From the NCBI GenBank assembly GCA_029287695.1, contig JARFQQ010000066.1, positions 1 through 8,297 of the forward strand: DNA of 8,297 nucleotides, in the 5' to 3' direction. The notes beneath the pieces were generated by a model. The model did not search any database, had not been told where the DNA came from, and saw nothing but the letters and a program-made list of their open reading frames with translations. The stretch comes from Gammaproteobacteria bacterium (GTDB lineage: Bacteria > Pseudomonadota > Gammaproteobacteria > Chromatiales > Chromatiaceae). This document shows, piece after piece, positions 1 to 6,594 of the stretch (within the stretch, counting starts at the first letter, position 1; every line of letters begins with the position of its first letter). The position numbers were made by a program, and so were the translations under genes.

Positions 1-1
1 A

Positions 2-1093
2 ACAGGTATCGCCTGCCAGAGTTTCAACGGCGCATTGCTGTTCGAACCCTGGGAGATCCGGACCGGCCAGAATACCCCCTACAAGGTATTCACGGCTTTC
101 TGGAAAGCCTGCCTCAGAACCGGCCTCCCGCAAGACCTGCCGCAACCCGCCCCCTCCTCGCTTCCCCCGATCCCGAAAGACCTGCGGACCGACAGGCTTG
201 AGAAGCTGCAGCTGTTGCCATCAATCCGGTGGGACAGCGGGCTGTACGACTGCTGGAAACCGGGGGAAGCCCCGGCGCAGCAGCAGCTGGACAACTTCAT
301 CGCCGATGCAATCGAGCATTACAACAACGACCGTGACCTGCCCGGAACAGAGGGCACATCACGCCTTTCACCGCATCTGCATTTCGGCGAAATCAGCCCG
401 CGCCAGATTCTGCAAAGCGTGCGCACCATGACCGAGTTTGAAGAAAGCATGGCGCCGACCGGGCAAAACGTCTTCATGAAGCAACTCGGCTGGCGCGACT
501 TTGCACATCAGCTTCTCTTCCACTTTCCGCAGACAGCGGAGAATCCTCTCGATGAACGCTTCGCCAGCTATCCCTGGAGCAGGGAAAATGACGCTGGTGA
601 ATTGCTTGCTGCCTGGCAAAAGGGGCGCACGGGCTTCCCGATCGTCGATGCGGGCATGCGCGAGCTCTGGCATACCGGCTGGATGCACAATCGCGTGCGC
701 ATGATCGTCGCCTCGCTGTTGACGAAGAATCTTGGTATTCACTGGCTTGAAGGCGCACGCTGGTTCTGGGATACCCTTGTCGACGCAGATCTCGCCAACA
801 ACAGCATGGGATGGCAATGGACAGCGGGTTGCGGAGCCGATGCTGCGCCCTTTTTTCGCATCTTCAATCCCGTCAGCCAGAGCAAGCGTTTCGATCCCCG
901 GGGGAACTACATCCGCAAGTGGGTACCCGAACTGGCAAAGCTGCCGGACAAGGCACTCCATGCGCCCTGGATGCAGAAAGATGAACTCCTCGCTCATGCC
1001 GGCATTCGCCCCGGTCACGATTATCCCTTGCCAATCGTCGATCTGAAGGAGACGCGCCAGCTCGCACTCGACCAGTGGAGCCGTATCAAGTAA
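2..1093 (+). CDS. phrB: Deoxyribodipyrimidine photolyase, class I (5' end outside window)
   Basis: Light-driven, FAD-dependent repair enzyme that splits cyclobutane pyrimidine dimers in DNA; cytoplasmic. The frame is open to the left edge, so the TTG at 35 is not the start. 363 residues are visible, against roughly 470-480 in full-length members, so the antenna-binding alpha/beta domain is mostly missing. Numbering from the first visible residue, I see the inter-domain linker with YKVFTAFWKAC (27-37), the FAD-phosphate motif TSRLSPHLHFGEISP (119-133), and the helical block VDAGMRELWHTGWMHNR (215-231). The flavin-site segment LVDADLANN (259-267) follows. Its last Asn aligns with E. coli Asn378, and W248 and W271 align with electron-transfer Trp359 and Trp382 (my own alignment from memory). 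It ends in TAA and overlaps the convergent minus-strand gene by 8 bases. The family is certain; a cryptochrome-like role cannot be excluded. Confidence 0.95.
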   Translation, partial: TGIACQSFNGALLFEPWEIRTGQNTPYKVFTAFWKACLRTGLPQDLPQPAPSSLPPIPKDLRTDRLEKLQLLPSIRWDSGLYDCWKPGEAPAQQQLDNFIADAIEHYNNDRDLPGTEGTSRLSPHLHFGEISPRQILQSVRTMTEFEESMAPTGQNVFMKQLGWRDFAHQLLFHFPQTAENPLDERFASYPWSRENDAGELLAAWQKGRTGFPIVDAGMRELWHTGWMHNRVRMIVASLLTKNLGIHWLEGARWFWDTLVDADLANNSMGWQWTAGCGADAAPFFRIFNPVSQSKRFDPRGNYIRKWVPELAKLPDKALHAPWMQKDELLAHAGIRPGHDYPLPIVDLKETRQLALDQWSRIK

Positions 1094-3518
1094 CCCGTTG
1101 CTGCGGAAGCGCAGCCCATGCGAGAAGATAAAGCCCTGTAGCGCATAGCATCACGCCGGCAAAACCGATCTCCATTGCGAGCAATACAGCAAGGATCACG
1201 CTGAGAACCGAGGCACAACCATTGATGCCCCATGCCCATGGCAGAAGCTCCGGAGCAGTCCGCGAGGTCGCCGTCAGTCCAAGTGGAAACGGCATCCCCA
1301 TGACAAAGGCGATTGGCATCGAGAGCACAACAGCAAGAAGAATACGTAACATCGTCGGCAGTACCATCAGCTGTTCGATCAGCCAGGCCTGCAACAGCAG
1401 ATACAGCAGCGTGACCAGCAGAATGGAGAGCACGGACCAGCGCAGAAGCACGGCAGGCTCGAGGCCTTTTCTCTCCATGAACCACTGCACGGTGAGGCTG
1501 CCGAGCCCCGAAAAAACCAGGAAGACACTCAGCGTCACAGCAACAGCATAGAGAGGTTGCCCGATAACGAGTGTCAGCATTTCGATAAAGGAGAGCTCGA
1601 TGAAAAGAAAGGCGAGCCCGATCACGCTGAAGTAGATAACGACCCGGCTTCGCAGGCGCCCGTCAGTGTGCAGCTTTCGTCGCAGGAAAAGCAGCGGTGC
1701 GAGAATCAGGACGACTGCAGCCAGAATCGCTTGCAGCAATGTCGCGATCAGTGTGGGATAACCCGCGCCGATCATCGCAATGCCGGAACCTCCCGGAAGC
1801 GCAAGAAAGGCTGAAAGGCTTCTCCATCGGAAGTGGTCGTCAAAATAGGGATTCACATCCCTGACAGGTTCGATATCGTACTGGTAATTTTCCATGAAAC
1901 CGGCGCCCTGACCGGAGAGAATGGCCCTTGCAGCCATGTAGAAGAAGGGCTTCGGGAGTAACTGGTATCTGTTGACATCGTGCTCGCCGAGGCCGGGCAG
2001 CCAGGCAAGGTCAAAGTTGCGGCTCTCGGAAAAGTCCCGGATCGCGGAAATTTCCTCGTTACCCAGCTCGCCCCGCTTCACCAGCAACGTTGCTGTATTC
2101 CAGCTGCGCACCCATGCGAGCTGTTTCTCCGGTTGTGTTACACCGGATTGCTCGAGCGCTGCGTGCATGGTGGCAAAGAGCCTGAGACTTCCCTTTGGTG
2201 GTGTATCCGTCCAGAGGCTGATGACAAGGAAACCACCAGGCTCGAGCATGGCGTAATAGCTCTCGAGCGCCTCCACTGTCAGGTCAAAATCGGTAGCAAA
2301 GGCATAGACACCTGCCGCACCACCGGTTGATGAGCCCGGCACACCCATGACGACCAGGTCGTATGAGTGCTTCTTCCGTGCAGCCCATGCCCGCGCTGTC
2401 GTGTTGTGTAACTCGATACGCTCTGCAAACTGCTGCCATCCCGAATAACCGGCATAGGTTTCAGACACCAGCCTCGTCAGCTGCGTGTCCGGCTCGACAG
2501 CATCGATGCGCCCGCTTCCATAGGCCGCTGCCTGCCGCGCTGCCGCGCCCGTTCCTGCATTGAGAACCGCTACGCGTTCAAATTGCCTGCCAAGCTGGTA
2601 TGGAAGTGCAGAACTCATGTACCCCATGTAACCGGGAGACTCCTGCCCTGCATGACGGTCAATCGTCATCATGGCATCACCGTCGGAAAAAACGGCCAAC
2701 TGCTCATTTGGCCCGACCGGACTCTGCAGGCTCAGTCCGGGCGCATTGCGGAAGGGCACCTGCCTGTTCTCCACGACATCGATGCGCGAGACCGGGCTCG
2801 AATGACTGTCGAGATGCCTCGCCCCCTCGATACGCAAGGTCTGGACAAGCCCCTTGTAATCGGAAAGCCGCGATTCCAGCCAGGAGGTCGGCAAGAGCAG
2901 TATGCCGCTGGCAACGATGGCCAGTGAAAAAGCTGCCGCCAGCTGTCGTCTCGTGTACCTGAGTACAACCACACCGGCGGAGAGACCGGCAAAGGCCAGC
3001 AGTTTGAGCACCGTTGCCGGCTCGAAAATGGTCAGCAACAGCATGATGCCGATTGCGCCCACGCCTGCACCGATCAGGTCAGCGCTGTAGATACGTGCGA
3101 TTTGCAGATCAAATCGCAGCATGGTCAGGGCAATGGTATTTGCGACAAACAGGAACGGAAGGGAGAGAAAGAGGTAGGTCAGCAACAATCGCAGCCACTG
3201 GGAAGAGTCCCAGAGTATTTCGAGTGCATTGAAGGAAAGCCCCTGGACGATCGCAAAGACGCCCGTGGAAGAAATCCCGAAGAGCAGGATGTTGAGAAAG
3301 AAAACTGCAGGAAAATATCGCAGGAAGAAGGTGCGGAACAGCATGATGAGGCTGCCACTGACACCATAGCCAAGCAGCGCCAGGCTGATCACCATGAAAG
3401 CGAAATGATGCCAGTGGATAATTGAAAACAGCCTGACGAGCAGTACCTCGTAGGCCAGCGCAGCGGCCGAAAGCAGGAATATCGCGACAAGCGGAGGCTC
3501 GTCCCTGACGGCTGTCAC
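1086..3518 (-). CDS. Polytopic membrane protein with spermidine-synthase-like (SAM-fold) domain
   Basis: An 810-residue protein in three parts: seven hydrophobic helices (about 9-213), a soluble domain (about 214-577), and seven more helices (about 578-804). The soluble part resembles polyamine aminopropyltransferases. It has a glycine-rich NAGTG loop at 320-324, the acidic ribose-binding VEPD at 341-344, YDLVVMGVPGSS at 386-397, and LEPGGFLVI at 425-433. In true spermidine synthases the YDLVV strand is followed by the catalytic Asp; here it is Met-Gly, so aminopropyl transfer is unlikely. Late motifs GMPFPLGL (741-748) and WGINGCASV (763-771) recur in the membrane-fused SpeE-like family, whose function I do not know. 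Arg/Lys-rich loops (61-68, 186-191, 612-625, 681-684) favour a cytoplasmic N-terminus and a periplasmic soluble domain. The start is GTG, and its GTGA overlap with the pcm stop implies translational coupling. It is the last gene of the minus-strand run. Confidence 0.85.
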   Translation of the reverse strand: MTAVRDEPPLVAIFLLSAAALAYEVLLVRLFSIIHWHHFAFMVISLALLGYGVSGSLIMLFRTFFLRYFPAVFFLNILLFGISSTGVFAIVQGLSFNALEILWDSSQWLRLLLTYLFLSLPFLFVANTIALTMLRFDLQIARIYSADLIGAGVGAIGIMLLLTIFEPATVLKLLAFAGLSAGVVVLRYTRRQLAAAFSLAIVASGILLLPTSWLESRLSDYKGLVQTLRIEGARHLDSHSSPVSRIDVVENRQVPFRNAPGLSLQSPVGPNEQLAVFSDGDAMMTIDRHAGQESPGYMGYMSSALPYQLGRQFERVAVLNAGTGAAARQAAAYGSGRIDAVEPDTQLTRLVSETYAGYSGWQQFAERIELHNTTARAWAARKKHSYDLVVMGVPGSSTGGAAGVYAFATDFDLTVEALESYYAMLEPGGFLVISLWTDTPPKGSLRLFATMHAALEQSGVTQPEKQLAWVRSWNTATLLVKRGELGNEEISAIRDFSESRNFDLAWLPGLGEHDVNRYQLLPKPFFYMAARAILSGQGAGFMENYQYDIEPVRDVNPYFDDHFRWRSLSAFLALPGGSGIAMIGAGYPTLIATLLQAILAAVVLILAPLLFLRRKLHTDGRLRSRVVIYFSVIGLAFLFIELSFIEMLTLVIGQPLYAVAVTLSVFLVFSGLGSLTVQWFMERKGLEPAVLLRWSVLSILLVTLLYLLLQAWLIEQLMVLPTMLRILLAVVLSMPIAFVMGMPFPLGLTATSRTAPELLPWAWGINGCASVLSVILAVLLAMEIGFAGVMLCATGLYLLAWAALPQQRVT

Positions 3519-4273
3519 TGGTGCCCGCCGGTAAAGGGAACGAAGATGACCGGAATGAGCTGCCGCGTCGTCACCTCGCCCTCGGGACTCTTCTCGACGA
3601 GCGTGAGGTATTGTGTCTGGAAGCGTGTTCCGACGGGGATCACCATGCGCCCGCCGGGTTTCAGTTGCCTGACCAGTGGCGGGGGAATATGGCTGATAGC
3701 GGCGGTGACGATGATGCTGTCGAACGGCGCCTCTTCGGGCCAGCCGTCATAGCCATCTGCTGCGCGGACCCTGACATTGTCATAGCCGAGATGCTGGAGG
3801 CGCTGACGCGAGTCATCGGCAAGCTCGGTGATAATCTCGATGCTGAAGACCTCTGAAACAAGCTTTGACAGGATCGCTGCCTGGTAACCGGATCCCGTGC
3901 CAATCTCGAGCACCCTGTCGGCGGGCTCTGGCTCCAGCAGCTCCGTCATCAGCGCCACGATATAGGGCTGCGAAATGGTTTGCCCGCGCCCGATTGGCAG
4001 GGGGCGGTTGTCATAGGCGTTTCTGCGCTGGTTTTTCGGGACAAACTCGTGGCGTGGCACACTCCCCATGGCATCCATAACGCGCCGGTCGAACGAACGC
4101 CTGTTGATGAGCTCGGCCGTATCACGCACATCCTTCTCGATCTCGGCGATCATGCCGGCCCGCTCTTCCGCGCGGGGGTCGCTGGCTCTGAGGTCATCGC
4201 TGGCAATGCCTGCAGGAACCGACAGAATGGAAATGATCAGAACCAGGAAAAGAGTCAATTGTTTCATCTGCAT
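3515..4273 (-). CDS. pcm: Protein-L-isoaspartate O-methyltransferase, exported
   Basis: Transfers methyl from SAM to the alpha-carboxyl of L-isoaspartyl residues, starting repair of deamidated or isomerised Asn/Asp in aged proteins. 252 residues from the chosen ATG. A Sec signal peptide precedes the catalytic fold: hydrophobic stretch about residues 5-23, likely cut after AGIA at about 24. Family motifs are RPLPIGRGQTISQPYIVALM (90-109, with the conserved TIS), SAM motif I VLEIGTGSGYQAA (121-133), FDSIIVTAA (184-192) and LKPGGRMVIPVG (204-215). The frame extends 33 codons further upstream, but those residues are charged and would bury the signal peptide. ATG at 4273 has AGGAAG just upstream, so I use it. 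It lies 47 bases after the secreted four-cysteine gene and overlaps the next gene by GTGA. The catalytic domain looks intact. Export is predicted from the N-terminus only; no lipobox is visible. Confidence 0.92.
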   Translation of the reverse strand: MQMKQLTLFLVLIISILSVPAGIASDDLRASDPRAEERAGMIAEIEKDVRDTAELINRRSFDRRVMDAMGSVPRHEFVPKNQRRNAYDNRPLPIGRGQTISQPYIVALMTELLEPEPADRVLEIGTGSGYQAAILSKLVSEVFSIEIITELADDSRQRLQHLGYDNVRVRAADGYDGWPEEAPFDSIIVTAAISHIPPPLVRQLKPGGRMVIPVGTRFQTQYLTLVEKSPEGEVTTRQLIPVIFVPFTGGHQ

Positions 4274-4276
4274 AGT

Positions 4277-4282
4277 CTTCCT
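4277..4282 (-). promoter_or_regulatory. Shine-Dalgarno fixing the pcm start
   Basis: AGGAAG on the minus strand; its AGGA core lies 5 bases before the ATG at 4273. This supports the signal-peptide start over the longer upstream frame and over the second in-frame ATG two codons later, whose spacing would be 11 bases. Confidence 0.6.
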
Positions 4283-4320
4283 GTGCTTGCCGTGACTGCT
4301 GGAGTTATTACGGCGCCGAA

Positions 4321-4842
4321 TCAGGGGCAGTTCCTCTCCGAGTAGCTGTCCATATGCTCTCCACGCCAGCAACGAAATGCCTCGCGACCCCGAAGAATGA
4401 ACCAGCGCCCGGCAGCGTCTCGCTCAAGGCTGAAGCTGTACCAGGTACCGCGCAGCGAATCATCCGGATAGCCATCCTCGATGATGCGTACAGCTGTTTC
4501 AGTCGCCCCTTCTCCCGAAGCATCACAACGCCTGATGGCGACAGCACGTGCACCCGGTGTGCCAAGGTATTCCAGGACCACCCGTACCGGATCCATGATC
4601 CAGGATTCCTGCTTCGGGGGTATCTCGGCGATCGTGGCATTGAAGTCAGGAAGAGGCATACGCCCCGGGGCTGAAAACTCGAGTTCGCGTGAAGATGCGA
4701 CCACTGTATTGTCGAGGTTGATATCGCAATAGGGGGCATCCGCGACCGCTGATGACATGAAGAGTGATGACAGGAGCAAGGGAGTCGCGAGCAATGTTCT
4801 CGCCATCCATTCGGCAAGAGGGTGGACATCTGTTATCTGCAT
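4321..4842 (-). CDS. Secreted four-cysteine protein of unknown function
   Basis: I do not recognise a family. From the chosen ATG it is 173 residues. The N-terminus is MQITDVHPLAEWMAR followed by a hydrophobic core (about 16-32), with a plausible signal peptidase site near SAVADA (31-36). The mature part is about 137 residues with exactly four Cys (39, 106, 158, 172), enough for two disulfides in an oxidising periplasm. It has no further membrane helix and is rich in short beta-like stretches such as DPVRVVLEYLG (84-94) and GRWFILRGREAFRCW (145-159). The frame extends 21 codons upstream without a start preceded by a ribosome site, so I chose ATG 4842, with AGGGAG 7 bases before it. An inner ATG at 4806 would also leave a signal peptide, but no ribosome site precedes it. 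It sits between the DUF2007-like gene (72 bases before) and pcm (47 bases after), same strand, so probably cotranscribed. Confidence 0.78.
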   Translation of the reverse strand: MQITDVHPLAEWMARTLLATPLLLSSLFMSSAVADAPYCDINLDNTVVASSRELEFSAPGRMPLPDFNATIAEIPPKQESWIMDPVRVVLEYLGTPGARAVAIRRCDASGEGATETAVRIIEDGYPDDSLRGTWYSFSLERDAAGRWFILRGREAFRCWRGEHMDSYSERNCP

Positions 4843-4849
4843 GGCATTT

Positions 4850-4855
4850 CTCCCT
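4850..4855 (-). promoter_or_regulatory. Shine-Dalgarno of the secreted four-cysteine gene
   Basis: AGGGAG on the minus strand, 7 bases before the ATG at 4842. It decides this start over the longer frame and over the inner ATG at 4806. Confidence 0.55.
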
Positions 4856-4914
4856 GTCGGTGATTGAAAAACACGATCATGCCCTGCGGTCACTCCTGGC
4901 GGCATATCGCCTGT

Positions 4915-5286
4915 TCATGTCGCGAGCCAGTGCAACAGGGGAATCATCAGGAACAGGGCTAACAGGAACATGCCGATGAGAAGACCCAGCCGGATCATGG
5001 CCCTGTTCATGAACGACTGATCGTCAGTGATATTCCGGGTTGCCTCATAGAATGCCTTGATATCGACCGGGTTGGCAACCACATGGTCCGGGTTCTCAAG
5101 CAGCGCTTTTGCCTCGTTCTCCTGGCTGTCAATATAGATCCAGAGCCCCTGCCCCATCGTAGTAACAGGTGTAATCATGCGTGCCATATTATCGTCCTGG
5201 ATCACCGCGGGAATACCGTTAGCCTCGAGCAAGTCCCTGAGCGCAATGAGATCGTTGAGTTGCATACCCCGGGTGACAAGTTTCAC
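4915..5286 (-). CDS. DUF2007-type small protein with C-terminal membrane helix
   Basis: 123 residues. The first ~70 resemble the DUF2007 fold (Pfam 'putative prokaryotic signal transducing protein'): beta strand MKLVTRG, helix DLIALRDLLEANGI (12-25), strand PAVIQDDNMARM (26-37), then LWIYIDSQENEAKALL (48-63). This ferredoxin-like unit is often called a regulator, but no biochemical role is established that I know of. Residues about 99-121 form one hydrophobic helix ending the protein, so it is probably anchored in the inner membrane with the DUF2007 part in the cytoplasm. The start is GTG; I prefer it to the in-frame ATG seven codons later because MKLVTRG supplies the first strand of the fold. 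No strong Shine-Dalgarno precedes the GTG itself. Instead a 9-codon frame with a good ribosome site ends on it in a GTGA overlap. It begins 37 bases after the stop of the M14-type hydrolase. Confidence 0.8.
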   Translation of the reverse strand: MKLVTRGMQLNDLIALRDLLEANGIPAVIQDDNMARMITPVTTMGQGLWIYIDSQENEAKALLENPDHVVANPVDIKAFYEATRNITDDQSFMNRAMIRLGLLIGMFLLALFLMIPLLHWLAT

Positions 5287-5312
5287 GGATTGCTGACCCC
5301 GGAATTCCGCAT
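5283..5312 (-). CDS. Possible 9-codon leader minigene coupled to the DUF2007-like gene
   Basis: ATG at 5312 opens a 9-codon frame, MRNSGVSNP, ending in TGA at 5285-5283. The TGA shares bases with the GTG start of the next gene (GTGA, 5286-5283). AGGAG at 5325-5321 lies 8 bases before the ATG and overlaps the TAG of the preceding hydrolase gene. Ribosomes could load here and reinitiate at the GTG. It could instead be the fossil of a frameshifted ATG start of the DUF2007-like gene, or chance; the geometry is clear, the function is inferred. Confidence 0.4.
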   Translation of the reverse strand: MRNSGVSNP

Positions 5313-5320
5313 GCCGATTT

Positions 5321-5325
5321 CTCCT
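5321..5325 (-). promoter_or_regulatory. Strong Shine-Dalgarno AGGAG between hydrolase and DUF2007-like gene
   Basis: AGGAG on the minus strand overlaps the stop codon TAG (5326-5324) of the hydrolase. The only start at good spacing is ATG 5312 (8 bases), which opens the 9-codon frame and not the 123-residue gene, whose GTG is 34 bases away. Confidence 0.5.
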
Positions 5326-6391
5326 ATTCCTCTGCCTGCAACGCTCCCCAGCGTTCCATGAGATAGCAGAGACAGTCCTGTTCGATCACGCGATGATCGC
5401 TGGTCAACATGGAGGGCATGACCGGGACCCTGTTCTTCAACAAGCCGCCATCGTTGATAAAGAAACGCTCGACGACGCTGTTGCCATTTTCGCTGATCAC
5501 CTCGAGAGGTAAATTGCTGTCGGAGAGCTCTCCCCAGGCAGTGCCTTCGGGCAGCTCGCTGAAATTGAATCTTTCGAGTTCACGATAAAGGCTGATCGTG
5601 CGTGCGCTGTCCTCGAAGTCGAAATCCACAGCCTGCGGAATCTTGACCGTGGCTACCGTGTGAAACAGGTCGATTTCCTCGTGGCGCAGCGATTCATCAG
5701 AGAGTTCGCTGAGATGCAGGCAGGCATCGATAAACTGCCGGGTATGTTCAATGCCGGATTCGTCGCCCACCTTGCCGGCCTCGATAGTGACAGCCGGGCA
5801 GTGCTGCGCCATGGCAAGCGACTGGACACCGGTCGGGCGAATGAAATAGATCACCAGGCGACTGAACAGCAGGGCCAGACGCAGGAAACGATTGTCGATG
5901 ACATTGACACAGCCATAGTGAGGATTGATCCCCGTGTTGTTATGGATGTCGATGCTCGCAAAAAGGTTGCGCTGCAGCACACTGGCAATAACGCTTCGCA
6001 TCATGCCCGCTTCGGGATTGTCTGTCTCATCGCCTCCGGGCCAGACGCGGTTGTAGTCCGGCTGTTCGTCGAGCCGCCGCAAACCGGCCTTTGCAGCAGC
6101 GACATTGCCAATGAAAATAGAGAGGTTACGAGGCAACGCCTTGTCGCCACCGCCGACATCATAATCGCGCAACAGCCGACGAACGGCCTCCCAGCCAGTC
6201 GGCTCGTTACCATGCAATAACACCGAGACGAAGAGCGTATCCTCACGGCGTCCGGCGAGATGGATCAGTGTTGGCCCGTCAAGGACATTCGCCAGCTGAC
6301 TGGATTCAAGGTCGAGCAGGCCTTCGGGGATACCGTTGATGATTGTCAGCATCTGTCTGTCAGGTTCGGGTTGTATCTTGATCTCTTTCAT
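5324..6391 (-). CDS. Succinylglutamate desuccinylase/aspartoacylase-family zinc hydrolase (M14 type)
   Basis: 355 residues, cytoplasmic (no signal peptide). Zinc carboxypeptidase-like enzymes of this family remove acyl groups from amino acids or related amides. Visible active-site elements are HGNEPTGWE at 60-68 (His60 and Glu63 as zinc ligands), YNRVWPG at 113-119 (substrate-binding Asn-Arg), DIHNNTG at 148-154 (His150 as third ligand) and TIEAG at 202-206 (Glu204 as catalytic base). All needed residues are present. The C-terminal ~110 residues form the extra domain seen in aspartoacylase and AstE. No arginine-succinyltransferase (ast) genes lie nearby and overall similarity to AstE seems limited, so the substrate is unknown and I give no symbol. 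The ATG at 6391 has no clear Shine-Dalgarno. It is the first gene of the minus-strand run, following a 590-base gap, so the run's promoter should lie in that gap. Confidence 0.87.
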   Translation of the reverse strand: MKEIKIQPEPDRQMLTIINGIPEGLLDLESSQLANVLDGPTLIHLAGRREDTLFVSVLLHGNEPTGWEAVRRLLRDYDVGGGDKALPRNLSIFIGNVAAAKAGLRRLDEQPDYNRVWPGGDETDNPEAGMMRSVIASVLQRNLFASIDIHNNTGINPHYGCVNVIDNRFLRLALLFSRLVIYFIRPTGVQSLAMAQHCPAVTIEAGKVGDESGIEHTRQFIDACLHLSELSDESLRHEEIDLFHTVATVKIPQAVDFDFEDSARTISLYRELERFNFSELPEGTAWGELSDSNLPLEVISENGNSVVERFFINDGGLLKNRVPVMPSMLTSDHRVIEQDCLCYLMERWGALQAEE

Positions 6392-6537
6392 TAAATCGCT
6401 TTGTGACGTTCTGATTATGATGCGGACAGCGCAAAACCAGACCGCACGAGCGCGCCCGGAAGTTCATACAAAACAGACCCGGCGGGCGATTGAGTACCGA
6501 AACGGCACAACAGCTGCGTTACCGGATTGTCACTAGG

Positions 6538-6555
6538 CCCGTTCAAATCAACGGG
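6538..6555. repeat. Small inverted repeat CCCGTT/AACGGG
   Basis: Arms 6538-6543 and 6550-6555 pair perfectly (6 bases) around a 6-base loop. On the plus strand TTT follows, but no plus-strand gene ends nearby; on the minus strand no T-run follows. It is not a convincing terminator and could be an operator-like site upstream of the hydrolase gene. Confidence 0.35.
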
Positions 6556-6569
6556 TTTGAGTGCATGCA

Positions 6570-6585
6570 GAGCCACATCTGGCTC
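6570..6585. repeat. Small inverted repeat GAGCCA/TGGCTC
   Basis: Arms 6570-6575 and 6580-6585 pair perfectly around loop CATC. No T-run follows on either strand. It is the second of three short dyads within 95 bases. Confidence 0.35.
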
Positions 6586-6594
6586 CTTGCCAGC

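Noticed and set aside
35..37. TTG as start of the photolyase
   Set aside because: The frame is open to the window edge, and residues before it (SFNGAL just before LFEPW) fit the photolyase family, so the true start lies outside.
368..1018. 216-codon open frame antisense to photolyase
   Set aside because: It lies wholly inside a well-conserved gene on the opposite strand and shows no family resemblance; a shadow of codon bias.
1086..3518. Calling this gene speE (spermidine synthase)
   Set aside because: The soluble domain is related, but the catalytic Asp is absent and the protein is mostly membrane helices, so aminopropyltransferase activity is not supported.
4274..4372. 33-residue upstream extension of the isoaspartate methyltransferase
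   Set aside because: It would place a charged, family-unlike stretch before a clear signal peptide, and it overlaps the end of the preceding gene; the inner ATG has a good ribosome site.
5660..6220. 186-codon open frame antisense to the M14 hydrolase
   Set aside because: The opposite strand encodes an intact zinc hydrolase with all active-site residues; this frame has no recognisable domain.
6414..6419. CATAAT as the promoter -10 box of the hydrolase gene
   Set aside because: No acceptable -35 sequence sits at 16-18 bases, and the site is only 22 bases from the ATG; too weak to list as a promoter.
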